From positions 1-15,104 of the forward strand of contig CAINXK010000180.1 of the NCBI GenBank assembly GCA_903854805.1: 15,104 bases of DNA. The letters are read 5' to 3'. Source of the DNA: an uncultured Anaerolineae bacterium (GTDB taxonomy: Bacteria; Chloroflexota; Anaerolineae; Anaerolineales; Villigracilaceae). The notes beneath the pieces were generated by a model. That model was not told the DNA's origin and did not search any database. It saw nothing but the letters and a program-made list of their open reading frames with translations. A program made the translations under genes and the position numbers. Of this stretch, positions 1 through 8,770 are shown piece after piece. Position 1 is the stretch's first letter. Each line of letters begins with the position of its first letter.

Positions 1-2
1 TC

Positions 3-2555
3 GAAAATATCATCGGCAGCGCCTACAACGACACGCTGACCGGTTCAGCCCTGGACAATGTCCTGGTGGGCGGCGGCGGAAATGATGCGCTGGATGGCGG
101 CTCGGGCTTTGATACGGTTGATTACAGCGGCAGCAGTGCCTTCGTTACTGTCAACCTGGGCAGCGGCATTGCCAGCGGCTCCGCGATTGGCACTGACAGC
201 CTGGTGCGGCTTGAAAAGGTGATCGGCAGCGCCTTCAACGACCTGTTTGTGGGCTCCGGCGCGGACGAAAGCTTCATAGGCAGCGATGGCCGCGATACCA
301 TCGATTACAGCAATAGCACATCTGGTGTCAATGTCGATCTGGGTCAGGGCAGCGCCAGTGGCACAGGCAGCGGCACAGATATACTGAGCAGCATTGAAAT
401 TCTGATCGGCAGCGCCTATGACGACCACCTGGCTGGTTCCAGCGCGGATAACCGTATCGACGGTGGCGCGGGTATTGATATGATCGATTACAGCGGTAGC
501 ACGGCCTCTGTCACGGTCAACCTGACCAGTGGCACTTCCACTGGCAGCGGCATTGATACCCTGCTCAATATCGAAAATATCATTGGCAGCGCCTACGACG
601 ATAGCTTGATCGGCAATGCGCTCAACAACCTCATCGACGGCGGCGACGGCTCGGACACGATCGATTACAGTAGCAGCGCGCAGGCCGTCAGTGTCAACCT
701 GACCACTGGCAGCGCCAGCGGCTTATCGATCGGCAGCGACAGCCTGCTCAATATTGAAAATATCATCGGCACGGCCAAGGAAGATACCCTGATCGGTTCG
801 GTGGCGGATAACGTCTTCACCGGCGGCCTGGGCAATGACTACATGGCCGGCCTGGATGGCAATGACACCTACAAGCTGAGCGACACATCCGGAGATGACA
901 CCATCGTTGAACTGGTCAACGGCGGTATTGACACACTGGATTATTCGGCCAAACTGCTGCCGGTAGACATGACCCTGATCGCCGAGCTGGTTGCGCTGTT
1001 TGAGAGTTTCATCGGTGGCAGCGCCAACGATCGCTTTGTCATCCCGAGCGGTGTGGTTGTGCCTGGCCTTATAGATGGCAGCGGCGGCAATAACACGCTT
1101 GACATTTCAGCCTTTACCGGGAACCTGCCGGTCACGCTGACGGGTGCTGGCAGCCTTGCGGGCTTCAACGGGCAGGTCTCGGTGCTGTTAGGTGGCTTCA
1201 GGAACATCACCATCTTGCTCGGCAGCAGCGCCAGCGGTAACACCATCACCGGCGCCGATCTGACCGCCAGTTGGACGCTTTCACCCACCGCCACCACCGT
1301 CGCCACCAGCAACCGCAGCCTGAAATTCAGCGGGTTTGAAAACCTGGTTGGCGGCGCGGGTGATGATACATTTACCATCAGTGGCTACTGGGGCTTTTCA
1401 CTGGATGGCGGCGCTGGAAATGACAGTTTCATCTTTATGGATGGGTCTGTTCTGCAGGGTGATCTGGAAGGTGGCCCCGGCCTGGATACCCTGGATTTCT
1501 CCAACTTCAGAACTGCTCGCAGCATCAAGCTGACTAATTTCTCGCACGAAGATGGTTTCTTTGGGCTGGATGTCTCGACCATCCCGGCTCTGACCGGCAG
1601 CTTCTCGCACATCAACGGGCTGGTTGGTTCGAACGTCGCCAACAACAATGACAGTCTGACCGGTCTTGACCTCGATGCGCATTGGACCCTGGGCAACGGC
1701 GGCACTTACGCAGTCAACTCGAGGCTGACCTTCAGCTCCTTCAAAATACTGTTGGGTGGCAGCGGTTCGGATACATTTGAGTTTAGCAACGTGCAAAATG
1801 TCAGCATTCAGGCTGGGGAAGGTGATGATGTCTTTATCTTCAACCCTGATTCACGTGTGAACGGATTGGACGGCGGCGAAGGATTTGACCAGGCCGAATA
1901 TCGAGTCTATGAAATGATAACGGTATTTCAGGCAGCTATTTCTTGTGTACGGAGCACGATACGCAGCGTGGAATTTGGAACCGTAATCGTGGTCAGCCGC
2001 CCGCCAGCCATTCCGGAAACCGTCCGTGAGAATACAGATCATCGCTCAGACAGCTTCTTCGAAGAGTCGTTCACCTCGCAGTGGATCACGTTATCTGCGG
2101 ATAGCAGCAGCTTGCTGCAGTTATTTGACAATGGCAGCCAGGTCAGGTTTGCAGCCGGAAGCGGAACCCGGGCAATTGTCAGCCTGTATGAATCTGGCAA
2201 CCTGCCCAGATTGCCAGATAAGTATACTTATCAGAGCGGTCTCAAGATCCAGGTCTGGAACGGTTTACAAACTGTGGTCGTGCTACAACGAGGTCTGACC
2301 ATCTACTTCGCGCTGCCGGTTGAGACTGGCGCCGGGCACAACCTGATCCTGTTCTGGAATCAATTGGCTAACAACGGTCTGGGCGAATGGGTTGAAGTGA
2401 CTTCCATGCTGGTCAACCATCTGGTAAATGGCGAGAAGGTCAGCTCGCTTATGACCACATCCACCAACACCGGTATCTACATCCTGGTGAGCGAGACCCA
2501 ATTTGCAGCCGGTTGGAAATTAATAAAGACGCCATTAATAACCTCCAGCCGGTAA
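3..2555 (+). CDS. RTX-like calcium-binding repeat surface protein, 3' part
   Basis: The reading frame is already open at the window edge (codons begin at base 3), so the N-terminus and any signal peptide lie outside. The visible part has about 850 residues. The first 260 are tandem units of 59 to 61 residues (70 for the first), each with GGxGxDxxDYSGS-like turns, a V-VNL strand and an IENIIGSAYDD strand. GGxGxD-type loops match the RTX/haemolysin calcium-binding nonapeptide style. A second, longer repeat type follows, with two copies near 1236-1400 and 1645-1790, each reading ...LTG.DL.A.WTL...F..LLGG.G.DTF. From about base 1990 the repeats stop and a beta-rich tail follows, ending in a TNTGIYILVSE strand like the terminal beta-sandwich of many bacterial surface proteins. 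No LPXTG or membrane anchor is visible at the C-terminus. Secreted or cell-surface adhesin or S-layer-like function is likely; substrate unknown. Confidence 0.85.
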   Translation, partial: ENIIGSAYNDTLTGSALDNVLVGGGGNDALDGGSGFDTVDYSGSSAFVTVNLGSGIASGSAIGTDSLVRLEKVIGSAFNDLFVGSGADESFIGSDGRDTIDYSNSTSGVNVDLGQGSASGTGSGTDILSSIEILIGSAYDDHLAGSSADNRIDGGAGIDMIDYSGSTASVTVNLTSGTSTGSGIDTLLNIENIIGSAYDDSLIGNALNNLIDGGDGSDTIDYSSSAQAVSVNLTTGSASGLSIGSDSLLNIENIIGTAKEDTLIGSVADNVFTGGLGNDYMAGLDGNDTYKLSDTSGDDTIVELVNGGIDTLDYSAKLLPVDMTLIAELVALFESFIGGSANDRFVIPSGVVVPGLIDGSGGNNTLDISAFTGNLPVTLTGAGSLAGFNGQVSVLLGGFRNITILLGSSASGNTITGADLTASWTLSPTATTVATSNRSLKFSGFENLVGGAGDDTFTISGYWGFSLDGGAGNDSFIFMDGSVLQGDLEGGPGLDTLDFSNFRTARSIKLTNFSHEDGFFGLDVSTIPALTGSFSHINGLVGSNVANNNDSLTGLDLDAHWTLGNGGTYAVNSRLTFSSFKILLGGSGSDTFEFSNVQNVSIQAGEGDDVFIFNPDSRVNGLDGGEGFDQAEYRVYEMITVFQAAISCVRSTIRSVEFGTVIVVSRPPAIPETVRENTDHRSDSFFEESFTSQWITLSADSSSLLQLFDNGSQVRFAAGSGTRAIVSLYESGNLPRLPDKYTYQSGLKIQVWNGLQTVVVLQRGLTIYFALPVETGAGHNLILFWNQLANNGLGEWVEVTSMLVNHLVNGEKVSSLMTTSTNTGIYILVSETQFAAGWKLIKTPLITSSR

Positions 2556-2873
2556 GTCTTTTTATTAAAATAGTCAGAACCTACCCCCAGACAGGTGTTC
2601 TTGCTGCGCGGACCGCTGCGTGTGCTAACCAGGGTTTGCCCGTCAAATCAGCACCTGCGGGGCAGCCAGCGAGTAAATGCCGTTCGTTCATGGAATAGAT
2701 GTTTCCCCGACATTTTCAAAGTATCTTCATTTAAATAGTCAGAATCTAGCCAGGTAGGTGTTTTTTTCTGTGCAGGCAGAGTGCATACGGTATAATTATT
2801 AATCGATAGCCATTATCGGTCCTATCTTTGCGCTGCCACTCTTTGGACCGGGCAGGGTGGAATTAGATTCAAA
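2556..2873. repeat. Intergenic spacer with diverged direct repeat
   Basis: This 318-bp stretch between the surface protein and the TPR gene has no convincing gene. It holds two copies of a diverged repeat sharing the exact 12-mer AAATAGTCAGAA at 2568-2579 and 2733-2744, exactly 165 bp apart. Each is followed by a CTA-CC and AGGT-GGTGTT-rich segment, so similarity runs to about 2610 and 2776. A short hairpin (CGATA, 5-nt loop, TATCG) sits at 2804-2818. The repeats may be remnants of a duplicated gene end or a small dispersed element; no function can be assigned. Confidence 0.5.
2791..2796 (+). promoter_or_regulatory. Possible -10 box for the TPR gene
   Basis: A perfect TATAAT lies about 80 bp upstream of the first ATG of the TPR gene. 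No good -35 hexamer is seen at the usual 16-18 bp spacing, so this is only a candidate. Confidence 0.3.
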
Positions 2874-4940
2874 ATGGAAATCGCAGTCGCAAGCTACGAT
2901 CTTGCCACCATAAAAAGCTGGAATAGTATGTCAGAAAATACCCCGGGTTCATCAAAAACTGGCTGGTTAAGCAAGCTAAAGACAGTTGTCATGGTCTTTG
3001 TTATTTGCGTGTTGATCCTTGGCACCGTCAGCCAGCTTTTCACCGCAAATCCAGCTGGGACGACAAAAACCGATACTGCCGATGATTATTACCAGGCCGG
3101 TTTGGAAAATCTTAAGGCCGGGCAATGGGAACAAGCTTATCAGGCCTTTACCAAATGCATTGAAAAAGATCCCAAGATGGCGGAAGCGTATTTTGAACGG
3201 ACCTTTTATTTTGTCAAGGTCAACAATCTGCCGGCTGCCATGGCCGATCTGGATAAGGTCATAGAACTCAATCCAACTTATGCTGCCGCCTATGTTAACC
3301 GAGCCAAGATCCGATTACAACTCAGCAAAGTAAAAACTTCCAAGCTTAAGATTAATCAGGCGATCCAATCCCAATCTGGCACAGCCATGCCGGCTTCCAC
3401 CAACCTGCTTCCGGAACTATCCCAGGATTATTCAGCTAAATTTGCCAGCAATGATTTCCTGATCAAGGAACTTGGCAAGGACCTCGATCTGTTGGATGCT
3501 GACCTGAACCAGGCCATCAAGCTTCAACCGACCAATATTGATGCACTCTCCATTCGGGCTTCCTTTTATCAGGATCGCAGCCTGGATGATCTGGCCTTGG
3601 TAGATTACAACACCATCCTTCAGGTGGATAGCAAGAATATAGATGCCCGGCTCAGCCGCGCCATGATCCTTGTGCGCCAGCAAAAACTACCCGAGGCCCT
3701 GGATGATACCAGCATAATCCTGACCCAGGACCCATCCAACCTTAACGCGCTTTATCTGCATGGACAGGTTTTGCACATGCAGCAAAAATATGACCTTGCC
3801 ATGGATGATTGGAATCAGCTTTCTACCCAGGGTATAAAAAACGCTGATCTGTATTACCGCATTGGCAGCACGCTGTTCGGCTTGGAAGAGTATCAGAACG
3901 CCATTGACCAGTGGGAGTTGGGCCTGGCCCAGTCACCCGACCAGGCCATTTTGTATGCACTGGAGGCGGATGCGTATAACAAGCTGGGCCAGGTGGATAA
4001 AGCGGTCGAACTGGTGCAGCAGGCCATCAAAAGGGAATCGAACAACCCGAAATATTTTGGAAACCTGGGTGGCTATTACACTCAACAGCAAAAATTTAGC
4101 GAGGCTCTTTCAGCTTTTACAACCGCCATTAAATTAGATCCTAAAAATTCCTATTATTATTATCAAAGGGGTACGGTCAACAGGAATGAGAAAAACCTTG
4201 ATCAAGCCCAAGAAGATTTTTCAAGCGTGATCCAGCTGCAGCCCAGCATGGCAGATGCCTACAACAACCGTGGTACGGTCTACTTAGATATGGGCCAGGT
4301 GGACCAGGCAGAAGTGGATTTTAACAAAGCCCTGGCGCTTGATCCGGCCAATGTTTTAGGCCGGGCCAACCTGGGGGCGGTATTGTTGCAAAAACAAAAA
4401 TATGATGAGGCCCTGGCATCCTTTGACAAGGCCATCCAGCTTCAATCTGACTATGCCATGGCCTATAATTTGCGGGCCTACACCTATTTCCAGAAAAAGG
4501 ATTTCGCCAACGCCATCCTGGATTGGACGAAATATAAGGAGCTCTCGCCAGGCCAGGCCCAAACAGATTATCAACTGGGTATGGCTTATTACTCCCAGCA
4601 GAAAGTCGATGAAGCGTTGCAATATTTAGATAAAGCGCTTGCCCTGAATCCGAATCATGCTTATGCTCTTTACCAGCGCGGAGTGATTTTTCTGCTCCTT
4701 AAAAAATTTAATGAATCTGCCAGCGATTTGGAGGCTGCGATCTCGAATGGCATCACCCAGGATATGGCCTATTATTACCTGGGGGTTGCTCTTTTTAATA
4801 AAGGGGACAAACTAGCCGCGATCGATAATTTTAACAAGGCCCTGGAAATAACCCAAAGTCCGGAACTGGTCAAAATTCTTAATAAGAACCTGGGCATTGC
4901 CGAAAAGGCAGCCAACGCTACCCCCAGCCCCACACCCTAG
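2874..4940 (+). CDS. Membrane-anchored TPR-repeat protein
   Basis: A 688-residue protein. After a short polar, lysine-containing N-terminus comes one hydrophobic segment (about residues 37-57), which should anchor it in the membrane with the repeats outside. From about residue 70 to the end there are roughly 16 units of the 34-residue tetratricopeptide pattern (W/Y-x-x-G-x-x-x, A at position 20, P near 32, typically ending in ALALDPAN-like turns). They are interrupted only by an insert around residues 152-200. It ends in a short Pro/Ser/Thr tail. TPR solenoids bind other proteins; no enzymatic domain is present, so it is probably a scaffold for an envelope complex or secretion system. Two starts are possible: ATG 2874, or ATG 2928, which gives the usual short tail before the membrane segment; neither has a strong Shine-Dalgarno. 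The partner is unknown. Confidence 0.9.
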   Translation: MEIAVASYDLATIKSWNSMSENTPGSSKTGWLSKLKTVVMVFVICVLILGTVSQLFTANPAGTTKTDTADDYYQAGLENLKAGQWEQAYQAFTKCIEKDPKMAEAYFERTFYFVKVNNLPAAMADLDKVIELNPTYAAAYVNRAKIRLQLSKVKTSKLKINQAIQSQSGTAMPASTNLLPELSQDYSAKFASNDFLIKELGKDLDLLDADLNQAIKLQPTNIDALSIRASFYQDRSLDDLALVDYNTILQVDSKNIDARLSRAMILVRQQKLPEALDDTSIILTQDPSNLNALYLHGQVLHMQQKYDLAMDDWNQLSTQGIKNADLYYRIGSTLFGLEEYQNAIDQWELGLAQSPDQAILYALEADAYNKLGQVDKAVELVQQAIKRESNNPKYFGNLGGYYTQQQKFSEALSAFTTAIKLDPKNSYYYYQRGTVNRNEKNLDQAQEDFSSVIQLQPSMADAYNNRGTVYLDMGQVDQAEVDFNKALALDPANVLGRANLGAVLLQKQKYDEALASFDKAIQLQSDYAMAYNLRAYTYFQKKDFANAILDWTKYKELSPGQAQTDYQLGMAYYSQQKVDEALQYLDKALALNPNHAYALYQRGVIFLLLKKFNESASDLEAAISNGITQDMAYYYLGVALFNKGDKLAAIDNFNKALEITQSPELVKILNKNLGIAEKAANATPSPTP

Positions 4941-5124
4941 CACACTTTGGCGCAATTGGTTCGAGTGCATTTACTGCGTTGTTTTATCCATTTCTAGACT
5001 CAAGTACATTAATACATGCGCTACATCGCAAAATTATCTCTGCCCTTCTCCTTTAGTCCTTGGGTGGTCTGCTCCAGCCCTTTTTACTCAACTTTCCGAA
5101 CCCGTGCTAGAATCTTCGGACAAA

Positions 5125-7506
5125 ATGCAGACCGAACCAGTTCGTCAGATTGAAATATACCAACCTCATGTTGTTTCCGTTCGCAGCCTGGTAGAATTTG
5201 TTTTGCAGGCAGGTGACTTGACCGTTGGTGGGTTCCAAAAACGTGATCGCGCTCAGGCTGGCACACAAGGTCATAAGCAGGTGCAGCGCTCCCGGCCCGC
5301 CGGGTATCAATCCGAAGTGGCGATTGTCCACCGGGTTGAAGGTTCTGAGCCGCCTCTCGAAGTGCGCGGACGGATCGATGGTCTGTATGCCAGCGAAGAA
5401 CCAGTGATCATTGAGGAAATCAAAACTACCACCCTGAGCCTGGATCTGGTGGATGAGGCGCACAATCGACTGCATTGGGCCCAGGTGCAGTGTTATGCCT
5501 ATATGGTTGCACATCAATATAATTTGAGCGGGATATGCATTCATCTGACTTATTACCACCTGGACAGCCGCAAAGAAAAGACCTTCGAACGCTTTTTTAT
5601 GTTCGCCGAACTGGAAACCTTTTTCCGTGACCTGATCACTCCCTACCTGGCCTGGTTTCGAAAGATGAGTGCATGGCAGGTCAGGCGCGACCAATCGATT
5701 CAACAGCTCGAATTCCCCTATGATGATTACCGACCAGGCCAGCGAGATATGGCCGTGGCAGTCTACAAAGCTATCCGGGCCAATGACCGGCTGTATGTAC
5801 AATCGCCTACTGGAGTGGGGAAGACCATTTCAGCTCTTTTCCCTGCTGTTAAGGCCCTGGGGCAGGGACTGGCCGCCAAGATCTTTTATCTGACTGCGAA
5901 AACGCCCGGTCGCCTGGTGGCAGAAAAGGCGTTGGATGATATGCGACAGGCGCATTTGGATCTGCGAAGCGTAACCCTGACGGCCAAAGAGAAAATCTGT
6001 TTTTGCCCACCGGTCAATTGTGACCCGGAAGTATGTGTATTTGCCCGTGATTACTTTGGCAAGGTTAAAAGTGCGCTGGCGGAAATCGACCAGCAGCAAG
6101 CATTTACCCGTCCGGTTATTGAAGAGATCGCCCGGAAATATCAGATTTGCCCTTTCGAGTTTTCGCTGGATCTGGCTTTGTGGGTGGATTGCATCATCTG
6201 CGATTACAACTATGTATTCGATCCGCGTGTATATCTCCACCGTTTTTTCGACTTCATTACAGAGCCGTATGTCTTTCTAATTGATGAAGCGCATAATCTT
6301 CCAGATCGTGCCAGATCAATGTTTTCAGCGGAACTGGACAAAAAGACAGTGCTGGACCTGCAGCGTGTACTTAAACCGTATTTGCCTGAGCTGGTCAAAA
6401 AGCTGAGCGCGATCAATAAGATCTTGCTGGAGATACGCAAAGCCTGCCAGGCGGAAGACAAGCATGCGCTGATTGAGTACACAGCCCCTAAAGAACTACT
6501 CAAGGCCATTCGTGAATTCAACCAAAAGGCAGAAGATTGGTTGGTCTTGAATCAGGTTGCTGAGTTCAGGCAGGAATTGTTGGAGTTTACTTTCTTGTGC
6601 AGCAATTATCTGCGTACGGCCGAATATTTCGATACTTTCTACGTGTCCTACTTTGAGCGGCAGGGGCAGGCCGATCTCAAAACAAAATTATTCTGCCTGG
6701 ATCCAGCTCCCATGCTAGCCGGACCGCTGGAGCGCAGCCAATCGACCGTCTTTTTTTCAGCGACACTGCTGCCAATCGATTACTTTATGAAGCTCCTGAC
6801 CGGCGAAGTGGATCATCCCAGGCAAATCTTCCAATCCCCTTTTCCGGAGGAAAATGTCTGCTTGCTTATCCACAACCAGATATCCACCAGGTATGCACAG
6901 CGGGCGGATTCCTACGATGCGATTGCATCGGCAATTGAAACTATCTGCAGTACCCACGTAGGAAATTATTTGGTTTACTTCCCATCCTATGCATATCTGA
7001 CGGCAGTGCTTGAACTGCTTAAAGGAAGGCTGCCAGAAAGGCAGCTTCTTGTTCAGGATCGAGCCATGACAGAAGCAGAGCGTGAGGCCTTTTTGTCACA
7101 GTTTTCAGCCAGCAACCAGGATACGCTGGTCGGGCTTGCCGTCATGGGTGGTATCTTTGGCGAAGGGATTGATCTGGTGGGTGAGCGGTTGATTGGTGTG
7201 GTGGTTGTTGGTGTGGGTTTACCCCAACTGGGGTTGGAAAGAGACCTGATCAAAGAATATTTTGATCGCCAGGCTGGTAGTGGTTTCGCCTATGCTTACC
7301 AATATCCAGGTTTCAACCGCGTGCAGCAGGCGACCGGTCGGGTAATTCGCACAGAGACAGATCGTGGGATCATTGTATTGATTGATGACCGTTTTAGCCA
7401 TGCGCGTTATCGCCATTTGTTCCCTTCACACTGGCGGGGCGTGCAAGTGGTACAAAACACCAGCGAGCTGAAAGATAAATTGACGCGATTCTGGTCGCGG
7501 GCGTAG
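5125..7506 (+). CDS. PD-(D/E)XK nuclease fused to XPD/DinG-type Fe-S helicase
   Basis: A 793-residue protein if started at ATG 5125. Upstream in-frame codons exist but overlap the TPR gene and do not look like protein of this family. Residues 1-180 show a RecB/Cas4-type nuclease domain: H50 in GTQGHKQ, D85 in RIDG, E98-I-K100, and Q120-x3-Y124. Residues 200-793 are a superfamily 2 helicase: RPGQ at 203-206, Walker A SPTGVGKT at 227-234, and DEAH at 387-390. Conserved cysteines (292/294, 299, 304, 342) lie between them, as in XPD/DinG 4Fe-4S domains. Motif VI QATGRVIR is at 735-742. The family unwinds DNA 5'-3' with ATP; the nuclease set looks intact, so the protein should both unwind and cut DNA, probably in repair. 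A TAGAAT lies just upstream (5108-5113), suggesting a very short leader. It may function alone; the next gene is convergent. Confidence 0.92.
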   Translation: MQTEPVRQIEIYQPHVVSVRSLVEFVLQAGDLTVGGFQKRDRAQAGTQGHKQVQRSRPAGYQSEVAIVHRVEGSEPPLEVRGRIDGLYASEEPVIIEEIKTTTLSLDLVDEAHNRLHWAQVQCYAYMVAHQYNLSGICIHLTYYHLDSRKEKTFERFFMFAELETFFRDLITPYLAWFRKMSAWQVRRDQSIQQLEFPYDDYRPGQRDMAVAVYKAIRANDRLYVQSPTGVGKTISALFPAVKALGQGLAAKIFYLTAKTPGRLVAEKALDDMRQAHLDLRSVTLTAKEKICFCPPVNCDPEVCVFARDYFGKVKSALAEIDQQQAFTRPVIEEIARKYQICPFEFSLDLALWVDCIICDYNYVFDPRVYLHRFFDFITEPYVFLIDEAHNLPDRARSMFSAELDKKTVLDLQRVLKPYLPELVKKLSAINKILLEIRKACQAEDKHALIEYTAPKELLKAIREFNQKAEDWLVLNQVAEFRQELLEFTFLCSNYLRTAEYFDTFYVSYFERQGQADLKTKLFCLDPAPMLAGPLERSQSTVFFSATLLPIDYFMKLLTGEVDHPRQIFQSPFPEENVCLLIHNQISTRYAQRADSYDAIASAIETICSTHVGNYLVYFPSYAYLTAVLELLKGRLPERQLLVQDRAMTEAEREAFLSQFSASNQDTLVGLAVMGGIFGEGIDLVGERLIGVVVVGVGLPQLGLERDLIKEYFDRQAGSGFAYAYQYPGFNRVQQATGRVIRTETDRGIIVLIDDRFSHARYRHLFPSHWRGVQVVQNTSELKDKLTRFWSRA

Positions 7507-7647
7507 AAGATTCCCGTCTGATTTGATTATTATTTTCGGTACAGGAAGTCAGCCGGCAGCAATTTCGCTGGTCACACAGTTGTGTCAGAGCTTCGTCAAG
7601 ATCGTGCTATCCACCTCTACCTTGTGAATGCCGTTTATATCTGAGCC

Positions 7648-8646
7648 TCATTTAATTGAATTGGTATTGAGAGCGATTTGTTTTATGACGTCGGCTGCTC
7701 CCCAGCCAGAGAGTGCAGCGCCTTCAACCCGCGGACCCACAAACGCATCTCCAGCAAGCAGCAACAGCGGCGACTGGTTCAGGATTAGGCATTTACTTTG
7801 TTCGCCATCGACTGGTTTACTGTAGCGCCAGCCGTGGATCTGAAACTCAGCGACCCCTGAGCCCAGCCATTCCTCGGCAGCCTGAAGCAACTCTCGGCCG
7901 GTTTCCTGCCGGTCATGCTCCCAATGTTCCAGGCTGAAAGCCGGGGTAGCGTGCAAAGTGACTGCTGGTGTTCCTGAAACACCTTTCATCTGATTGTCGA
8001 TAATCAAAGCGATCGGTCCCTTCGTTGGTGAAAGACTGCCAGGCGGGGGAATGCGCGCAGGCTTCTCAAGTACCGCCATCACAGCCAGACAACACTCGTA
8101 TTCGATGCTTTCAAGGCGTAATTTGGTGGCTGCCGATAGATCGACCTCCCCAAGGTCAAGTAGTGCCAGTGATTGCGGCACTGGTGCGGTAAGCACAACG
8201 GCATTAGCGAAGACTGTCTCACCGCTGTCCAATGCCGCAACCCAGCCTTGCGGATCGCGGCGCAACGATACAATTCTTTTTTCGAGCAATAGAGTCAGGT
8301 CGCGAGCGAGGTGTTTGGCAATGGCTGTCATATTCGGTTTGCCGCGCCAGCGAGGATGACCATCGGGCTGGTCAGCAGTGCTCCGGTACCATTCTTCGAT
8401 CACTCCCAATTTAAGCCATTGGTCGATCGCTGCGGCAAAGCGCGGATCTCTGGCCGTCATAAATTGAGCTCCAAGATCAAACGTTGCCAGCCCAATTCGT
8501 CGACTTGCAAGACGCCCACCCACACCACGTCCTTTTTCGACGACAAGCACATTATGACCGGCTTGCTGCAAGTCAGAGGCCGCTGTTAACCCGCTCATTC
8601 CTGCGCCAACGATTAAGATTTCAACTCTGTACTGAATCTGATTCAC
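7648..8646 (-). CDS. Renalase-like FAD-dependent oxidoreductase
   Basis: About 332 residues of the flavin amine-oxidase/renalase fold (COG3380-like). Numbering from GTG 8646, the N-terminal Rossmann motif GAGMSG lies at 14-19 and the acidic residue binding the FAD ribose at E37. The GVGGRL motif is at 41-46, followed by DLGAQF. The C-terminal AGDAFVGPRVEGAALSGWGAAD segment is the second FAD-binding motif. The substrate is not predictable; relatives oxidise nicotinamide isomers or amines, or are uncharacterised. The start is uncertain: GTG 8646 has GGAA seven bases upstream, whereas TTG 8658 would add four residues with a poorer ribosome site. It is last of four same-strand redox genes, 124 bp after the SDR gene. 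The gap has several stem-loops, so it could be separately regulated. Confidence 0.88.
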   Translation of the reverse strand: MNQIQYRVEILIVGAGMSGLTAASDLQQAGHNVLVVEKGRGVGGRLASRRIGLATFDLGAQFMTARDPRFAAAIDQWLKLGVIEEWYRSTADQPDGHPRWRGKPNMTAIAKHLARDLTLLLEKRIVSLRRDPQGWVAALDSGETVFANAVVLTAPVPQSLALLDLGEVDLSAATKLRLESIEYECCLAVMAVLEKPARIPPPGSLSPTKGPIALIIDNQMKGVSGTPAVTLHATPAFSLEHWEHDRQETGRELLQAAEEWLGSGVAEFQIHGWRYSKPVDGEQSKCLILNQSPLLLLAGDAFVGPRVEGAALSGWGAADVIKQIALNTNSIK

Positions 8647-8682
8647 AATGTGTTCCAATTATTTCTTTGGTTCCAGTTCTCA

Positions 8683-8749
8683 ATTTGCGTTAGGCAAATA
8701 CATGCGCATGCTGGAAATATCTTAAATGATACAGTGCTCTTCTTGAGCA
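8683..8749 (-). promoter_or_regulatory. Cluster of symmetric elements before the FAD gene
   Basis: The gap upstream of the FAD oxidoreductase holds a perfect stem-loop ATTTGC/GCAAAT with a 5-nt loop (8683-8699), a perfect 10-bp palindrome CATGCGCATG (8701-8710), and a stem-loop TGCTC/GAGCA with a 5-nt loop (8735-8749). None is followed by a T-run, so they look more like operator or mRNA-structure elements than intrinsic terminators. Confidence 0.35.
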
Positions 8750-8770
8750 TGGTTGGCCGAGACGGTTTTC

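Noticed and set aside
45..428. Alanine-rich reading frame on the - strand
   Set aside because: It lies entirely opposite the repeat-rich surface protein and reflects its repeated codons; no family resemblance or ribosome site.
3079..4920. Reading the TPR protein as a specific glycosyltransferase (OGT-like) or chaperone
   Set aside because: Only TPR units and one membrane segment are visible; no catalytic domain supports a specific enzyme name.
4897..5124. Longer N-terminus for the nuclease-helicase starting at TTG 4897
   Set aside because: It overlaps the end of the TPR gene and its translation is low-complexity, Cys/Ser/Pro-rich and unlike the family; the nuclease domain begins naturally after ATG 5125.
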